This document shows positions 12,398 through 23,699 of a stretch of DNA of 64,000 nt, piece by piece. How positions within the stretch are numbered: position 1 is the stretch's first letter; each line of letters opens with the position of its first letter. This DNA is from Arenicola marina (Eukaryota > Annelida > Polychaeta > Arenicolidae): positions 42,132,035-42,196,034 of the forward strand of contig OZ025256.1 of the NCBI GenBank assembly GCA_964019135.1, in the 5' to 3' direction. Below the pieces are notes generated by a model that saw only the letters and a program-made list of their open reading frames with translations, ran no database searches and was not told the origin of the DNA. A program made the position numbers and the translations under genes.

Positions 12398-12656
12398 CGT
12401 CAGTGGTTGGTTGTATATTCAGGACGCTTTAACCACTCTCGGTCAAATCACGTCAATGGAAGCAGGAAGGAAGAGTGGAGCCATGTCCCCGGGGTGACTC
12501 CCTACTCTTTGCGAAGAAGGGCATGGGAAATTATCCTGCGACCAGACAGACATGGCCACAGCAGGGCGCGAACCACCGATCCACGTGCGTGTCGTTAGGG
12601 TGGCCAGAGCACTGAAGGGGAGCGCTCAAGCCCACTGAGCTACCAGGCCGGCCCCT
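12398..12656 (-). mobile_element. tRNA-derived SINE (family 2)
   Basis: Minus-strand copy of the SINE also seen at 22409-22672 and 39208-39450. The tRNA-like head is at the high-coordinate end (AGCTCAGTGGG, then GGTTCG). The body has GGCCATGTCTGTCTGG and the segment around CCCCGGGGACATGGCTCCACT. The tail has GACCGAGAGTGGTTAAA and ends near CAACCAAC. It is diverged from the other two copies. Confidence 0.8.
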
Positions 12657-12714
12657 GACACGTTAGTGTATTTGGCTTCCCTTTAAGACCATGAACGCTC
12701 ACCCCGGCAACGCC

Positions 12715-12800
12715 CAGCACTGACATGGCGTTTGAACAATCATGCCCCAGGTGCAGGCTCCGGGGCGCCAACCCACGACCTGTTAATCTTCAATCCCTCA
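12715..12800 (-). mobile_element. degraded SINE (family 1) fragment
   Basis: Resembles the head and body junction of the SINE at 9170-9312 (ATGCCCCAGGTGCAGG and CCAACCCACGACCTGTTAAT against the intact ATGCCCCAGATTAGG and CGAACCCATGACCTATTGAT). Confidence 0.55.
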
Positions 12801-13803
12801 GTCTAACGCAAAACGTATGCGTTTGTGTAAAGCATAATTGCCTTTTTGAGTGCGAAATCTATAGTCAGAGCAAGAGTTTTTCTCCCCCCCCCCTCCCCTC
12901 CCCTCCCCGCTCCTCTAAGGTGTGTCTCGTGTAATACGGACACCATGGGGGTGAATTCCGCGTTGACGACTTTTGATTCAATACGACCATCGAAAGGTAT
13001 TGGTGATAAATAAACAAGAAGCATGCGGCACGTGCTCCATGTGGTAAGCATACCGACATTACATAGCGATCGCAAGAGCTCAGTGTTGTAAGCATACTGA
13101 CATTAAATATCTGTCGCAAGTGCTCAATGTTGTAAGCTTACCGACATTAAATAGCTGTCGCAAGTAGGGGAAGCATTGCCGACAGTTGTCGCTGTGTATT
13201 ATTTACACCGTGAAACACTGGTAAACACTACTAAAAATTACTAAATAAATTCTGTTTAGTTTTGATCTGGTTTTTCTGCATCTTGTTAGAGATCTTCAAA
13301 TCTCTTCCAAGATGTTGAGTGTGTTTGCGTGATGGTCACCATGCCTAGTTGGTTGTTGTGTTTAAGCGACACGGTCGTGTGAGGATGCCAGTGACTAGCC
13401 AGTGAGGGCCAGGTGGGCCGCCCCCGCCCCTCTCTCCTAGCTCCCCCACCCCCACCTCTCACCACGTCCAGTGCTGACCGACAGAGGGTGGACGGGATGA
13501 GAGTGGGGAAGTGGAGAGGTGGGGGTTGGGGGAAGGGGGGGGGGGGCGGAGGCCGGGGCGGCGTGGGGGGGGGGGCAGCCGGTGGTACATGGCCCAATGA
13601 AGTGGTCAGGGCATTGGATGGACAGGTGTGAACGTACCTCGCTAATTCCAATGTTTCACCATCCGTGTAAATGTCGTGATAACGAATCACAAAGTACCAA
13701 ACACTCGACGAGTGGCGAGTGAGGATATGGTGTCACCCCCATTCCGTTACCACCTGAATCTCTCTCTCTCTGTCTTTCTCACTTTGTTCTCAAGTGGACA
13801 CAG
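12801..13803. repeat. noncoding DNA with a three-copy 44-bp repeat
   Basis: Three imperfect 44-bp copies lie at about 13031-13167 (core GTTGTAAGCATACTGACATT). C-rich and G-rich low-complexity tracts follow at 12880-12920 and 13410-13590, then a (CT)n run at about 13758-13790. That run forms the pyrimidine tract of the acceptor at 13803. No gene is supported upstream of that acceptor. Confidence 0.6.
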
Positions 13804-13906
13804 ATGTACAGGACAAGTGTTAATATGACTTATCGAGAGCTCCGCGAGGTCGTTGCCTTGGTCACCAGAGAGGCGGAACCACGGCATACTGTAGCCATGG
13901 CGACAG
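13804..13906 (+). CDS. candidate first coding exon of the giant-exon gene
   Basis: A strong acceptor (long CT-rich tract, then CACAG at 13803) is followed directly by ATG. The 103-nt segment reads MYRTSVNMTYRELREVVAL and on to a donor GTGAAG at 13907, leaving in phase 1. The two other entry phases hit stops, so it must be entered in phase 0 or hold the start codon. The next acceptor, CGCAG at 14084, accepts phase 1, so the two join cleanly over a 178-nt intron. With this exon the whole chain 13804 to 31375 is exactly 2,935 codons including the stop. The upstream 5' UTR exon is not identified. Confidence 0.5.
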
Positions 13907-14056
13907 GTGAAGCGTGGGGGGGGGGGGTGCTTGGTATATTAACCGATCCCCCATACAGAGGCTGCTATTGTCAGCCTATGTCTCACGGCATCACAGGCAA
14001 ATATAAAGTACTATAATATTTTCCACCAAAAAAGGGAAACAAATTCGGGATAAACT

Positions 14057-17000
14057 ATGTTGAAACAGGACTTCGGTCCCGCAGTAAATGATGTCGAGGG
14101 CGGTTGGAATGTATACGCAAGCCCGGGTATTAATTACGGGCTTGCAACGGCAGTTTACGGTACCCAGCCTGGGGAGTTAGGGCCCGAGGTGACACCTGGA
14201 TCTGGACCCTCCACAGAGCCGTCATCGGAGGCAAAGCCTGCGAGTCCCATAGCACAGAACACAACGGGACTGATGGGCGACGCTGAAACTGTGGGCCACC
14301 TGCACGCTGGTGAGCAGCAAGCGGAGGCTGATGACGCAGGGGACTCAATTAGAGGAGTTGGTCAGATTGTCGATCAGACGAATAACACGGCATACATCGA
14401 CCTTGGCTTCAAAGGTCGGAAAGGTCAACAGGATGACGGAGTGGATGACCCCCGGGGTCAGGATGGGGTCACTTCCGGTGAGGGCATCGTGATGCATGAG
14501 GATGGCTCCGAGGTCCTGGTTGTGTGGGGAGACAGCTCCGGGCCGGGGGACAGGTTCCCATGGAGACGGACGCTGGAAGGGGACGCTAGTAACTTGAGTA
14601 CCCTTCCGGAAATGTCCGAGGAGGAAGGGAGCGGCGTTTCGCCTTCTGGATCCAGCTCGCCCAAGGACACCCGGCCAACGGGACACGGGATCGGAGCTGA
14701 GGGCGGCGCACCCCGGGATCCAGAAGGCAACGGGAATCCCAGCGATGGCGCGGCGCAGCAGCATTCCGGATACGATGGCTCTCCGTCTCCAGGAGAGGGT
14801 AAGGGTGGCATCGTCCGGCGGTCGAGTAACTCAGAGCCTTCCGGATCAAGCCCCAACTTCAGGGAAGGTCGATCCAAAGTGTCCATAGTCCTGGAGACTG
14901 CAGAAGGACACCATACCGTGATATGTGGTGTTGGGGGTGAGGAGAGCATGGCAGAGTGGCACCAGAATGTGATATCTGGAGATGGTGGTGATGCCGACAA
15001 TATTGAAGGACACCAGAAGTCGATCGCTGTCTGCAGTCCAGGTCAGAGAGACGCCGTCACCATGGATACCGGTGATGAGTGGCCTGGGGGTCACGATCAG
15101 GGTGGCCAGGTCAGCGGTGAAATCGCCGTGGAGAACAACAAACCGTTGCAAAACACAGCAATACGGGAGACGTTAACTAACGGTAACCATGACAACGACT
15201 ACGATGCAGATGATGACGCTGACGATGATGATAACAAGGATGATAATGATGATGATGATGACGACATAGAGGTCATCACCAATACCCACAGAGGTCTTCT
15301 ATTTAACCATGGCTCCCCAGACAGGCCCGGGAGGGAGACGGACCGGGAGAGCGTGGTGAGTGACACCCACTCCACGGCCTACCTTAGCGACGGGTACATG
15401 GCAAACTTTGGGTCCATGGCGGACGGGATCGGGGATGGGGAACTCACCCGCCAGCCGGAACCGGAAGTGGCGCTCACCCGCCAGGCGGAACCGGAAGTGG
15501 AGCTCACCGCCCAGGCGGAACCGGCAGTGGAACTCACCCGCCAGGCGGAACCGAAAGTGGCGCTCACCCGCCGGGCGGAACCGGAAGTGGCGCTCACCCG
15601 CCAGGCGGAACCGGAAGCGGCGCTCATCCGCCATGGGAATACAGATGGAACGGAAAGGCAGGATGGGACGCTACAAGGGAAGGACCACGCCATTGTGGGA
15701 GAAGAGGAAGCGGAGAGAGAAGACGAGAGTGGTGCCGGTGACAGGCTTAAAGGGCGACACAGCCCCCCTGACAAACGTGAACAGGGGCTTGTGACCAGTG
15801 ACGAAGGTCAAGGAAAGGTTGATACTCGTAACAGCGGTAAAGGAAAGATTAACGCTTGTGACAAAGGAACGGGAAGGAACAGTGTCAGTGGCAAGGGAGA
15901 AGGAAGCAATAATGGTATCGATAAAAACGAAGGAAGGCCTAGTGTCAGGGATAAGCGTGATGAGAACTTTGGGGTTAGTAAAAAGGGTAAAAGAAAACTT
16001 GAAGCTATAGACAAAAACAAAGAAAAGCTTGATGCCAGTGGCAAAAGAAAAAAACAAGATTCCCGTGACAAATGTGAAGGGAAGCTTGCGGCCAGAGACA
16101 AAGGTGACGGAAAGCCTGACCCCATTGATAAAGGTAAAGGAAAGAATGATGTCAGTGACAAAGGTTACGGGAAGCTTGATCCCATTGATAAAGGTAAAGG
16201 AAAGAATGATGTCAGTGACAAAGGTTACGGGAAACTTGATCATACTGACAAAGGTGACGGGAAGCTTGATCCTATTGATAAAGATAGAGGAAAGAATGAT
16301 GTCAGTGACAAAGGTGACGGGAAGCCTGACCCCATTGATAAAGGTAAAGGAAAGAATGATGTCAGTGACAAAGGTGACGGGAAACTTGATCATACTGACA
16401 AAGGTGACGGGAAGCTTGATCCTATTGATAAAGATAGAGGAAAGAATGATGTCAGTGACAAAGGTGACGGGAAGCTTGATCATATTGACAAAGGTGACGG
16501 GAAGCTTGATCATATTGACAAAAGTGACGGGAAGCTTGATCCCATTGATAAAGGTAAAGGAAAGAATGATGTCAGTGACAAAGGTGACGGGAAGCTTGAT
16601 CATATTGACAAAAGTGACGGGAAGCTTGATCCCATTGATAATGGTAAAGGAAAGAATGATGTCAGTGACAAAGGTGACGGGAAGATTGATCATATTGACA
16701 AAGGTGACGGGAAGCTTGATCATATTGACAAAAGTGACGGGAAACTTGATCCCATTGATAAAGGTGACGGGAAGCTTGATCATACTGACAAAGGTGACGG
16801 GAAGCTTGATCCTATTGATAAAGGTAAAGGAAAGAATGATGTCAGTGACAAAGGTGACGGGCAGCTTGATCATATTGACAAAGGTGACGGGAAGCTTGAT
16901 CATATTGACAAAAGTGACGGGAAGCTTGATCCCAGTGACAAAGGTGACGGGAAGCTTGATCATATTGACAAAGGTGACGGGAAGCTCGATCCCATTGATA

Positions 17001-20000
17001 AAGGTAAAGGAAAGAATGATGTCAGTGACAAAGGTGACGGGAAGCTTGATCATATTGACAAAGGTGACGGGAAGCTTGATCCCATTGACAAAGGTGAAGG
17101 AAAGAATGATGTCAGTGACAAAGGCGACGGGAAGCTTGATCCCATTGATAAAGGTAAAGGAAAGAATGATGTCAGTGACAATGGTGACCGCAAGCTAGAT
17201 CCTATTGACAAAGGTGACGGCAAGCTTGATCCCATTGACAAAGGTGACAGGAAGCTTGATCATACTGACAAAGGTGACGGGGAGCTTGATCCTATTGACA
17301 AAGGTGACGCGAAGCTTGATCCCATTGATAAAGGTGAAGGAAAGAATGATGTGGGTGACAAAGTCGAGGGGAAGCTTGATCATATTGACAAAGGCGACGG
17401 GAAGCTTGATCCCATTGATAAAGGTAAAGGAAAGAATGATGTCAGTGACAAAGGTGACGGGAAGCTTGATCATATTGGCAAAGGTGACGGGAAGCTTGAT
17501 CCCATTGATAAAGGTGACGGGAAGCTTGATCATACTGACAAAGGTGACGGGGAGCTTGATCCTATTGACAAAGGTGACGCGAAGCTTGATCCCATTGATA
17601 AAGGTGAAGGAAAGAATGATGTGGGTGACAAAGTCGAGGGGAAGCTTGATCATATTGACAAAGGCGACGGGAAGCTTGATCCCATTGATAAAGGTAAAGG
17701 AAAGAATGATGTCAGTGACAAAGGTGACGGGAAGCTTGATCATATTGACAAAGGTGACGGGAAGCTTGATCCCATTGATAAAGGTGACGGGAAGCTTGAT
17801 CATACTGACAAAGGTGACGGGAAGCTTGATCATATTGACAAAGGTGACGGCAAGCTTGATCCCATTGACAAAGGTGACAGGAAGCTTGATCATACTGACA
17901 AAGGTGACGGGGAGCTTGATCCTATTGACAAAGGTGACGCGAAGCTTGATCCCATTGATAAAGGTGAAGGAAAGAATGATGTGGGTGACAAAGTCGAGGG
18001 GAAGCTTGATCATATTGACAAAGGCGACGGGAAGCTTGATCCCATTGATAAAGGTAAAGGAAAGAATGATGTCAGTGACAAAGGTGACGGGAAGCTTGAT
18101 CATATTGACAAAGGTGACGGGAAGCTTGATCATATTGACAAAGGTGACGGGAAGCTTGATCCCATTGATAAAGGTGACGGGAAGCTTGATCATACTGACA
18201 AAGGTGACAGGAAGCTTGATCATATTGACAAAGGTGACGGGGAGCTTGATCCTATTGACAAAGGTGACGCGAAGCTTGATCCCATTGATAAAGGTGAAGG
18301 AAAGAATGATGTGGGTGACAAAGTCGAGGGGAAGCTTGATGATATTGACAAAGGCGACGGGAAGCTTGATCCCATTGATAAAGGTAAAAGAAAGAATGAT
18401 GTCAGTGACAAAGGCGACGGGCAGTTTGATCATATTGACAAAGGTGACGGGAAGCTTGATCCTATTGATAAAGGTAAAGGAAAGAATGATGTCAGTGACA
18501 AAGGTGACGGGCAGTTTGATCATATTGACAAAGGCGACGGGAAGCTTGATCCCATTGATAAAGGTAAAGGAAAGAATGATGTCAGTGACAAAGGCGACGG
18601 GCAGTTTGATCATATTGACAAAGGCGACGGGAAGCTTGATCCCATTGATAAAGGTAAAGGGAAGAATGATGTCAGTGACAAAGGTGACGGGAAGCTTGAT
18701 CATATTGACAAAGGTGACGGGAAGCTTGATCCCATTGATAAAGGTGAAGGAAAGAATGGTGTGAGTGACAAAGGCGACGGGAAGCTTGATCATATTGATA
18801 AAGGTAAAGGAAAGAATGATGTCAGTAACAAAGGTGACGGGAAGCTTGGTCATATTGACAAAGTCGACGGAAAGCTTGATCCCATTGATAAAGGTAAAGG
18901 AAAGAATGATGCCAGTGACAATGGTGACCGCAAGCTAGATCCTATTGACAAAGGTGACGGGAAGCTTGATCCCATTGACAAAGGTGACAGGAAGCTTGAT
19001 CATATTGACAAAGGAGACGGGGAGCTTGATCCTATTGACAAAGCTGACGCGAAGCTTGATCCCATTGATAAATGTGAAGGAAAGAATGATGTGGGTGACA
19101 ATGGTGACCGCAAGCTAGATCCTATTGACAAAGGTGACGGCAAGCTTGATCCCATTGACAAAGGTGACGGGAAGCTTGATCATATTGACAAAGGTGACGA
19201 GGAGCTTGATCCTATTGACAAAGGTGACGCGAAGCTTGATCCCATTGATAAAGGTAAAAGAAAGAATGATCGTATTGACAAAGGTGAAGGGAAGCTTGAT
19301 TCTATTGACAAAGGTGACGGGGAGCTTGATCCTATTGACAAAGGTGACGGCAAGCTTGATCCCATTGACAAATATGACATCAAGGTTGATCCCATTGACA
19401 AATGTGACAGCAAGCTTGATCCTATTGACAAAGGTGACGCGAAGCTTGATCCCATTGACAAAGGTAACCGCAAGCTTGATCCTATTGACAAAGGTGACGG
19501 AGAGCTTGATCATATAGACAAAGGTGACGTAAAGCTAGATCCCATTGACAAAGGTGACAGCAAGCTTTATCCTATTGACAAAGGTGAAGGGAAGCTTGAT
19601 CCTATTGAAAAAGGTGACGCAAAGCTTGATCCCATTGACAAAGGTGACGGGAAGCTTGATCTCATTGACAAAGGTGACAGCAAGCTTGATTCTATTGATA
19701 AAGGTGACGGGGAGCTTGATCCCATTGACAAATGTGACGGGAAGCTTGATCCCATTGACAAATGTGACGGGAAGCTTGATCTCATTGACAAAGGTGACAG
19801 CAAGCTTCATTCTATTGATAAAGGTGACGGGGAGCTTGATCCCATTGACAAATGTGACGGGAAGCTTGATCCCATTGACAAAAGTGACAGGACGCTTGAT
19901 CCTATTGACAAAGGTGACGGAAAGCTTGACCATATTGACAACGGTGACGGAAAGCTTGACCATATTGACAACGGTGACGGAGAGCTTGATCCCCGTGAGA

Positions 20001-21956
20001 GAGGTAACGGAATTAATAATGTCAGTGACAAGGGTGACGAGGATTTTAAGGTTGGTGGTCACGGTGAAGGGAAGCTTAATGTTGGCAAGGAGGTAGAGAA
20101 GCTTGATGCCGGTAGCGATGGCGTAGAGAAGCTTGATGCCAGTGGCGATGGTGTAGAGAAGCTTGATGCCAGTGGCGATGGTGTAGAGAAGCTTGATGCC
20201 AGTGGCGATGGCGTGAAGAAGCTTGATGCCAGTGGCGATGGTGTAGAGAAGCTTGATGCCAGTGGCGATGGTGTAGAGAAGCTTGATGCCAGTGGCGATG
20301 GTGTAGAGAAGCTTGATGCCAGTGGCGATGGTGTGAAGAAGCTTGATGCCAGTGGCGATGGTGTGAAGAAGCTTGATGCCAGTGGCGATGGTGTAGAGAA
20401 GCTTGATGCCAGTGGCGATGGTGTAGAGAAGCTTGATGCCAGTGGCGATGGTGTAGAGAAGCTTGATGCCAGTGGCGATGGCGTGAAGAAGCTTGATGCC
20501 AGTGGCGATGGTGTAGAGAAGCTTGATGCCAGTGGCGATGGTGTAGAAAAGCTTGATGCCAGTGGCGATGGTGTAGAGAAGCTTGATGCCAGTGGCGATA
20601 GTGTAGCGAAGCTTGATGCCAGTGGCGATGGTGTAGAGAAGCTTGATGCCAGTGGCGATAGTGTAGCGAAGCTTGATGCCAGTGGCGATGGCGTGAAGAA
20701 GCTTGATGCCAGTGGCGATGGCGTAGAAAAGCTTGATGCCACTGATGAACGTGACGCTTGTGGTACACATGAAGGGAAGCTTCATTCTGGTGGCAATTGT
20801 AACGAGAACCTTCAAGCTAGCAGAGAACCTGATGCTGGCTGCAAAATCGAAGGACCGAGTCACACCAGTGACAAGCATGAAGCCGAAATTGACATCACTG
20901 CCACATGTATCAGGAAGCTTGACGTTAATGGCAAACCTGACCACTTTGCTGAAGAAAGCTGTGGAAACATTGACAGTAATAGTGTTAATATCACACCTCC
21001 GACTGATGGTGTAAGTGGCCAACAACCCCTTGTAGGACGCGGAGGTTACCAAGATCACGCCACGGACCGAGAGGGCTTATGTGACATTACACGTGGCGGC
21101 CAGATAGCAAAATCCAGGGAGAATCACGCCTCGGGAATAGAGGGCCAAAAACTACGGAATAAAACATTCATAAATCAGCAAGCTGGAGGCACTAGAAGTG
21201 GAGCACCTGGCATTCCTGACGGCCCAACCCGTCTCCTCGATACAGGAATGGACAGCTATACCAGCTTTAGGAAGTCGCGCGGCTCTGGATCCAGCGTCCG
21301 TGGCCGTGATATGAACACACCCCGGCAATCCGCAGCTCTCATTGGTCACAAGTCAGCGGCGGTGGTGGTGTCAGGGAACCAGGCACTCAGGGCCGGTGGG
21401 GCTGGACGCGACCACTCCGACGCGCCAGCGCGGGGAACCAGCCTGGGTAGAGGTTGGATTACGGGTGTCGTTACGCCATTGGCACTTCACCGGCTCGGCT
21501 CAACTAGCGGTAGACCCCTGGCGCCGCCTGGCGAAAGGAGCGGTAGATACGGCCGGGTGGGCGGCGTTGAGTTGCGAGCAGCACGCAGCCAAGACTATTC
21601 CAGAGAGGTCTCCACACGCCGGCGGCTACCAGGCAGCGGGATGACGGCGGGAGGAGGAGGAGGAGGAGGAGCAGAAAGAGAGAGGCGGACACGGAGAGAG
21701 GAGGCGGCTCGACGCCCCCGGGGTGGCCAGAGGAGGCCCCAGCAGGCCGGGCAAGGCAGGACGGCCCAATCTCCTGGGAGGACGGCCCCACCCCCCGGGA
21801 GAACGGCCCCACCCCCCGGGAGGACGGCCCTACCCCCCGGGAGGACGGCCCCACCCCCTGCCCGCAGCGCCAGCGCTCCGGCAGCACCATCCCCACCACC
21901 ACGCCCCCTCCCGGAGCGAGTGTTACACCGGAACCGGAAGTCACACAGCTCGCCAA
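14057..21956 (+). CDS. giant exon: very long low-complexity protein made of 10-residue repeats
   Basis: Open from ATG 14057 (in-frame stop just upstream at 14051), or from the acceptor at 14085, to the donor GTAGGT at 21957. The frame runs on to a stop at 22085, but the last stretch looks intronic. Residue positions from ATG 14057: 1-380 mixed acidic; 380-405 Asp-rich; 462-528 copies of LTRQAEPEVA; about 680-1980 some 130 copies of DKGDGKLDPI, DKGDGKLDHI and DKGKGKNDVS; about 2013-2230 some 22 copies of DGVEKLDASG; then unique sequence and a Pro/Arg-rich end with GRTAPPP repeats near 2575-2610. There is no signal peptide, membrane span or known domain, so it is probably disordered. Many differences between copies are third-base changes (GAC/GAT, CCC/CCT, GGT/GGC), which favours real coding. 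The donor leaves phase 1, matching gene A exon 25640. It may be the N-terminal part of gene A or a gene of its own. Function unknown. Confidence 0.65.
15441..15643 (+). repeat. 30-bp coding repeat, LTRQAEPEVA type
   Basis: Six to seven in-frame copies of a 30-bp unit inside the giant exon, with E/V/A/K substitutions between copies. Confidence 0.9.
16096..19999 (+). repeat. 30-bp coding repeat, DKGDGKLDPI type, about 130 copies
   Basis: In-frame 30-bp units inside the giant exon. Three main subtypes end in DPI, DHI/DHT and NDVS. They form a higher-order pattern: the run DKGDAKLDPI, DKGEGKNDVG, DKVEGKLDHI recurs near 17311, 17551, 17911 and 18251, so blocks of several hundred bases were duplicated as well as single units. 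The 3' part (after about 19300) is more diverged (DKCDGKLDPI, DKYDIKVDPI). Confidence 0.95.
20090..20748 (+). repeat. 30-bp coding repeat, DGVEKLDASG type, about 22 copies
   Basis: Very homogeneous in-frame 30-bp units inside the giant exon. They differ mainly by E/K/A at one position (VEK, VKK, VAK). Copies are more alike than in the preceding array, so expansion is more recent. Confidence 0.95.
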
Positions 21957-22408
21957 GTAGGTCACTGTCTGTCCGTGACGTCACCGTTCTTATATCATCT
22001 CACTCGTGGTTTACGGATTTAAATGTAGATGAAATGAGAACCATTTTATACCATCTCACTCGTAGTTTACTTATTCATCGGGGGTAAGCTGAGCTGCCAA
22101 TAAACCGGTCATGGGTTCGAACCATGGCACGTGAATCTGGGGCAACCTTCATTCCGCCCATGTCATTGTCCCGGGGGGGGGGTGCTTCTTGGTCCAATTT
22201 AACCTTTATGTGCACAAAAGCCGCCTGAACAAACCCCAACATTTCACTTCATTTCATTGATTCACCATTGGAGGACATGGGGACCATGTGGTCTTCGTCG
22301 TCATACAATAGGGACTGTTGCTGCATCATCTGACTTGCGGTTTGGGGACTGGTGCTGGCTAGCTATCGTATCACTGTATATCTCCAGGGCGGATTCAGGC
22401 TTTTAACA

Positions 22409-22672
22409 GGGGCCGGTTCGGTATCTCAGTGGGTTAGAGCGCTCGCCTGGAGTGCACTGGCCATCTGAGAGCCTAACGGCACGTGGATCGATGGTTCGAG
22501 CCCCGCTATGGCCATGTCTGTGTGGTCGCAGGATAAAGATCCCATGTTTTTTTCGCAAGCAGTAGGGGGTCACCCCCCGGGGAGATGGCTCCACTCTCCC
22601 TTCCTTCTCCCATTCACGCGATATGACCAAAAGGGGTTAAAATTTCCTGAATGTACAGCCAACCAACCAACT
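22409..22672 (+). mobile_element. tRNA-derived SINE (family 2), intact copy
   Basis: Head GGCCGGTTCGGTATCTCAGT with A box TATCTCAGTGGG and B box GGTTCGAGCCCC. Body GGCCATGTCTGTGTGGTCGC. Tail GCGATATGACCAAAAGGGG and a CAAC-repeat end. It lies in the presumed intron between the giant exon and gene A. A fragment of SINE family 1 (CATGGGTTCGAACCATGG) is at about 22095-22180. Confidence 0.85.
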
Positions 22673-23307
22673 TATTTGGTGTCATATTCAGTTTTAACCA
22701 ATCAGGATGTTAACAAGGAAGTGGAGGCGAGCTCTGTTTGTGCCGCCGACACCTTTAGATATATATCTGGCTCAGGATCAAGTCAATAAGCGTAACTCTA
22801 TACCAACTCGATACAGATTTAACTCGATACAGATTTAAGATATACTTAATCTGTGGATCTATGAACCCATATGAGAAAACTGAGACCCATATAAATAATA
22901 AATGAATAATAAATGAATAAAAATTGAATCTCATAACTGCCATGAATCTAACAAAAGCATTAGATTTGAACGGAACAGGGCGTTGTCATGGTTGGCTGAA
23001 GTGAAGTCGTGAAGTTTATAGGCAATTATACAAGCGAATTAGTCTTCTTCGTTCGCAGGCTGTAAAGACACGCTAAGGCTACTCGGGGTAGGCAGGTCAC
23101 TTCTAGAAGACTTAAGAAAGCGGTTGTCACCCCGGCAGCTACAGAGTCGTCATGACGATGGGAAGAAGCAGTGGCGAGGTCTTGTTTTGTTATAAATGAA
23201 GCTTTGTAACCTTGACTTGATGGTACTTGTCGCCGCCTGAGCTGTCCACAGAGGACGGACAGAGCAAACAGACCCATTCAATGGCTGTCACAAACAGGGC
23301 GGTGTAT

Positions 23308-23338
<31 letters not shown>

Positions 23339-23442
23339 GTCGATAAGCGGTACTGTCACGAGTTGAGCACGTTAAGCACCCCTTGTAAACAAGGAGTTGT
23401 CTCGTTCTGTTGGCAGCTGTCTGTGTACGCGTTATGGTCATA

Positions 23443-23690
23443 TTTATACCGCGCTTCTTCTTTACGCCGCGCTATTTCTTTAAACCGCACATCTAATTTA
23501 CGCCGCGCTCCTTCTTTACGCCGCGCTAATTCTTTAAACCGCACATCTTATTTATACCGCGCACCATCTTTACGCCGCGCTCCTTCTTTACGCCGCGCTA
23601 ATTCTTTAAACCGCACATCTTATTTATACCGCGCACCATCTTTACGCCGCGCTCCTTCTTTACGCCGCGCTCCTTCTTTATATCTCATTA
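23443..23690. repeat. 18-bp minisatellite, about 13 copies (inverse orientation)
   Basis: Units such as CGCCGCGCTCCTTCTTTA and TACCGCGCACCATCTTTA, each 18 bp. They are the reverse complement of the units in the large array at 26868-28870, so the two form widely spaced inverted repeats around two gene A exons. Confidence 0.9.
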
Positions 23691-23699
23691 TTCCGCCTA

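Noticed and set aside
13286..13690. Pro- and Gly-rich ORFs on both strands
   Set aside because: They come from C- and G-rich low-complexity tracts, with no splice-bounded frame.
15671..21058. Antisense and out-of-frame ORFs across the giant exon (460, 552, 507, 519 codons)
   Set aside because: They are shadows created by the 30-bp coding repeats of the plus-strand frame.
22409..22510. tRNA genes at the SINE heads (22430, 39210, 12640, 9300)
   Set aside because: A and B boxes are present but the heads continue into shared SINE bodies and tails. I cannot support a functional cloverleaf.
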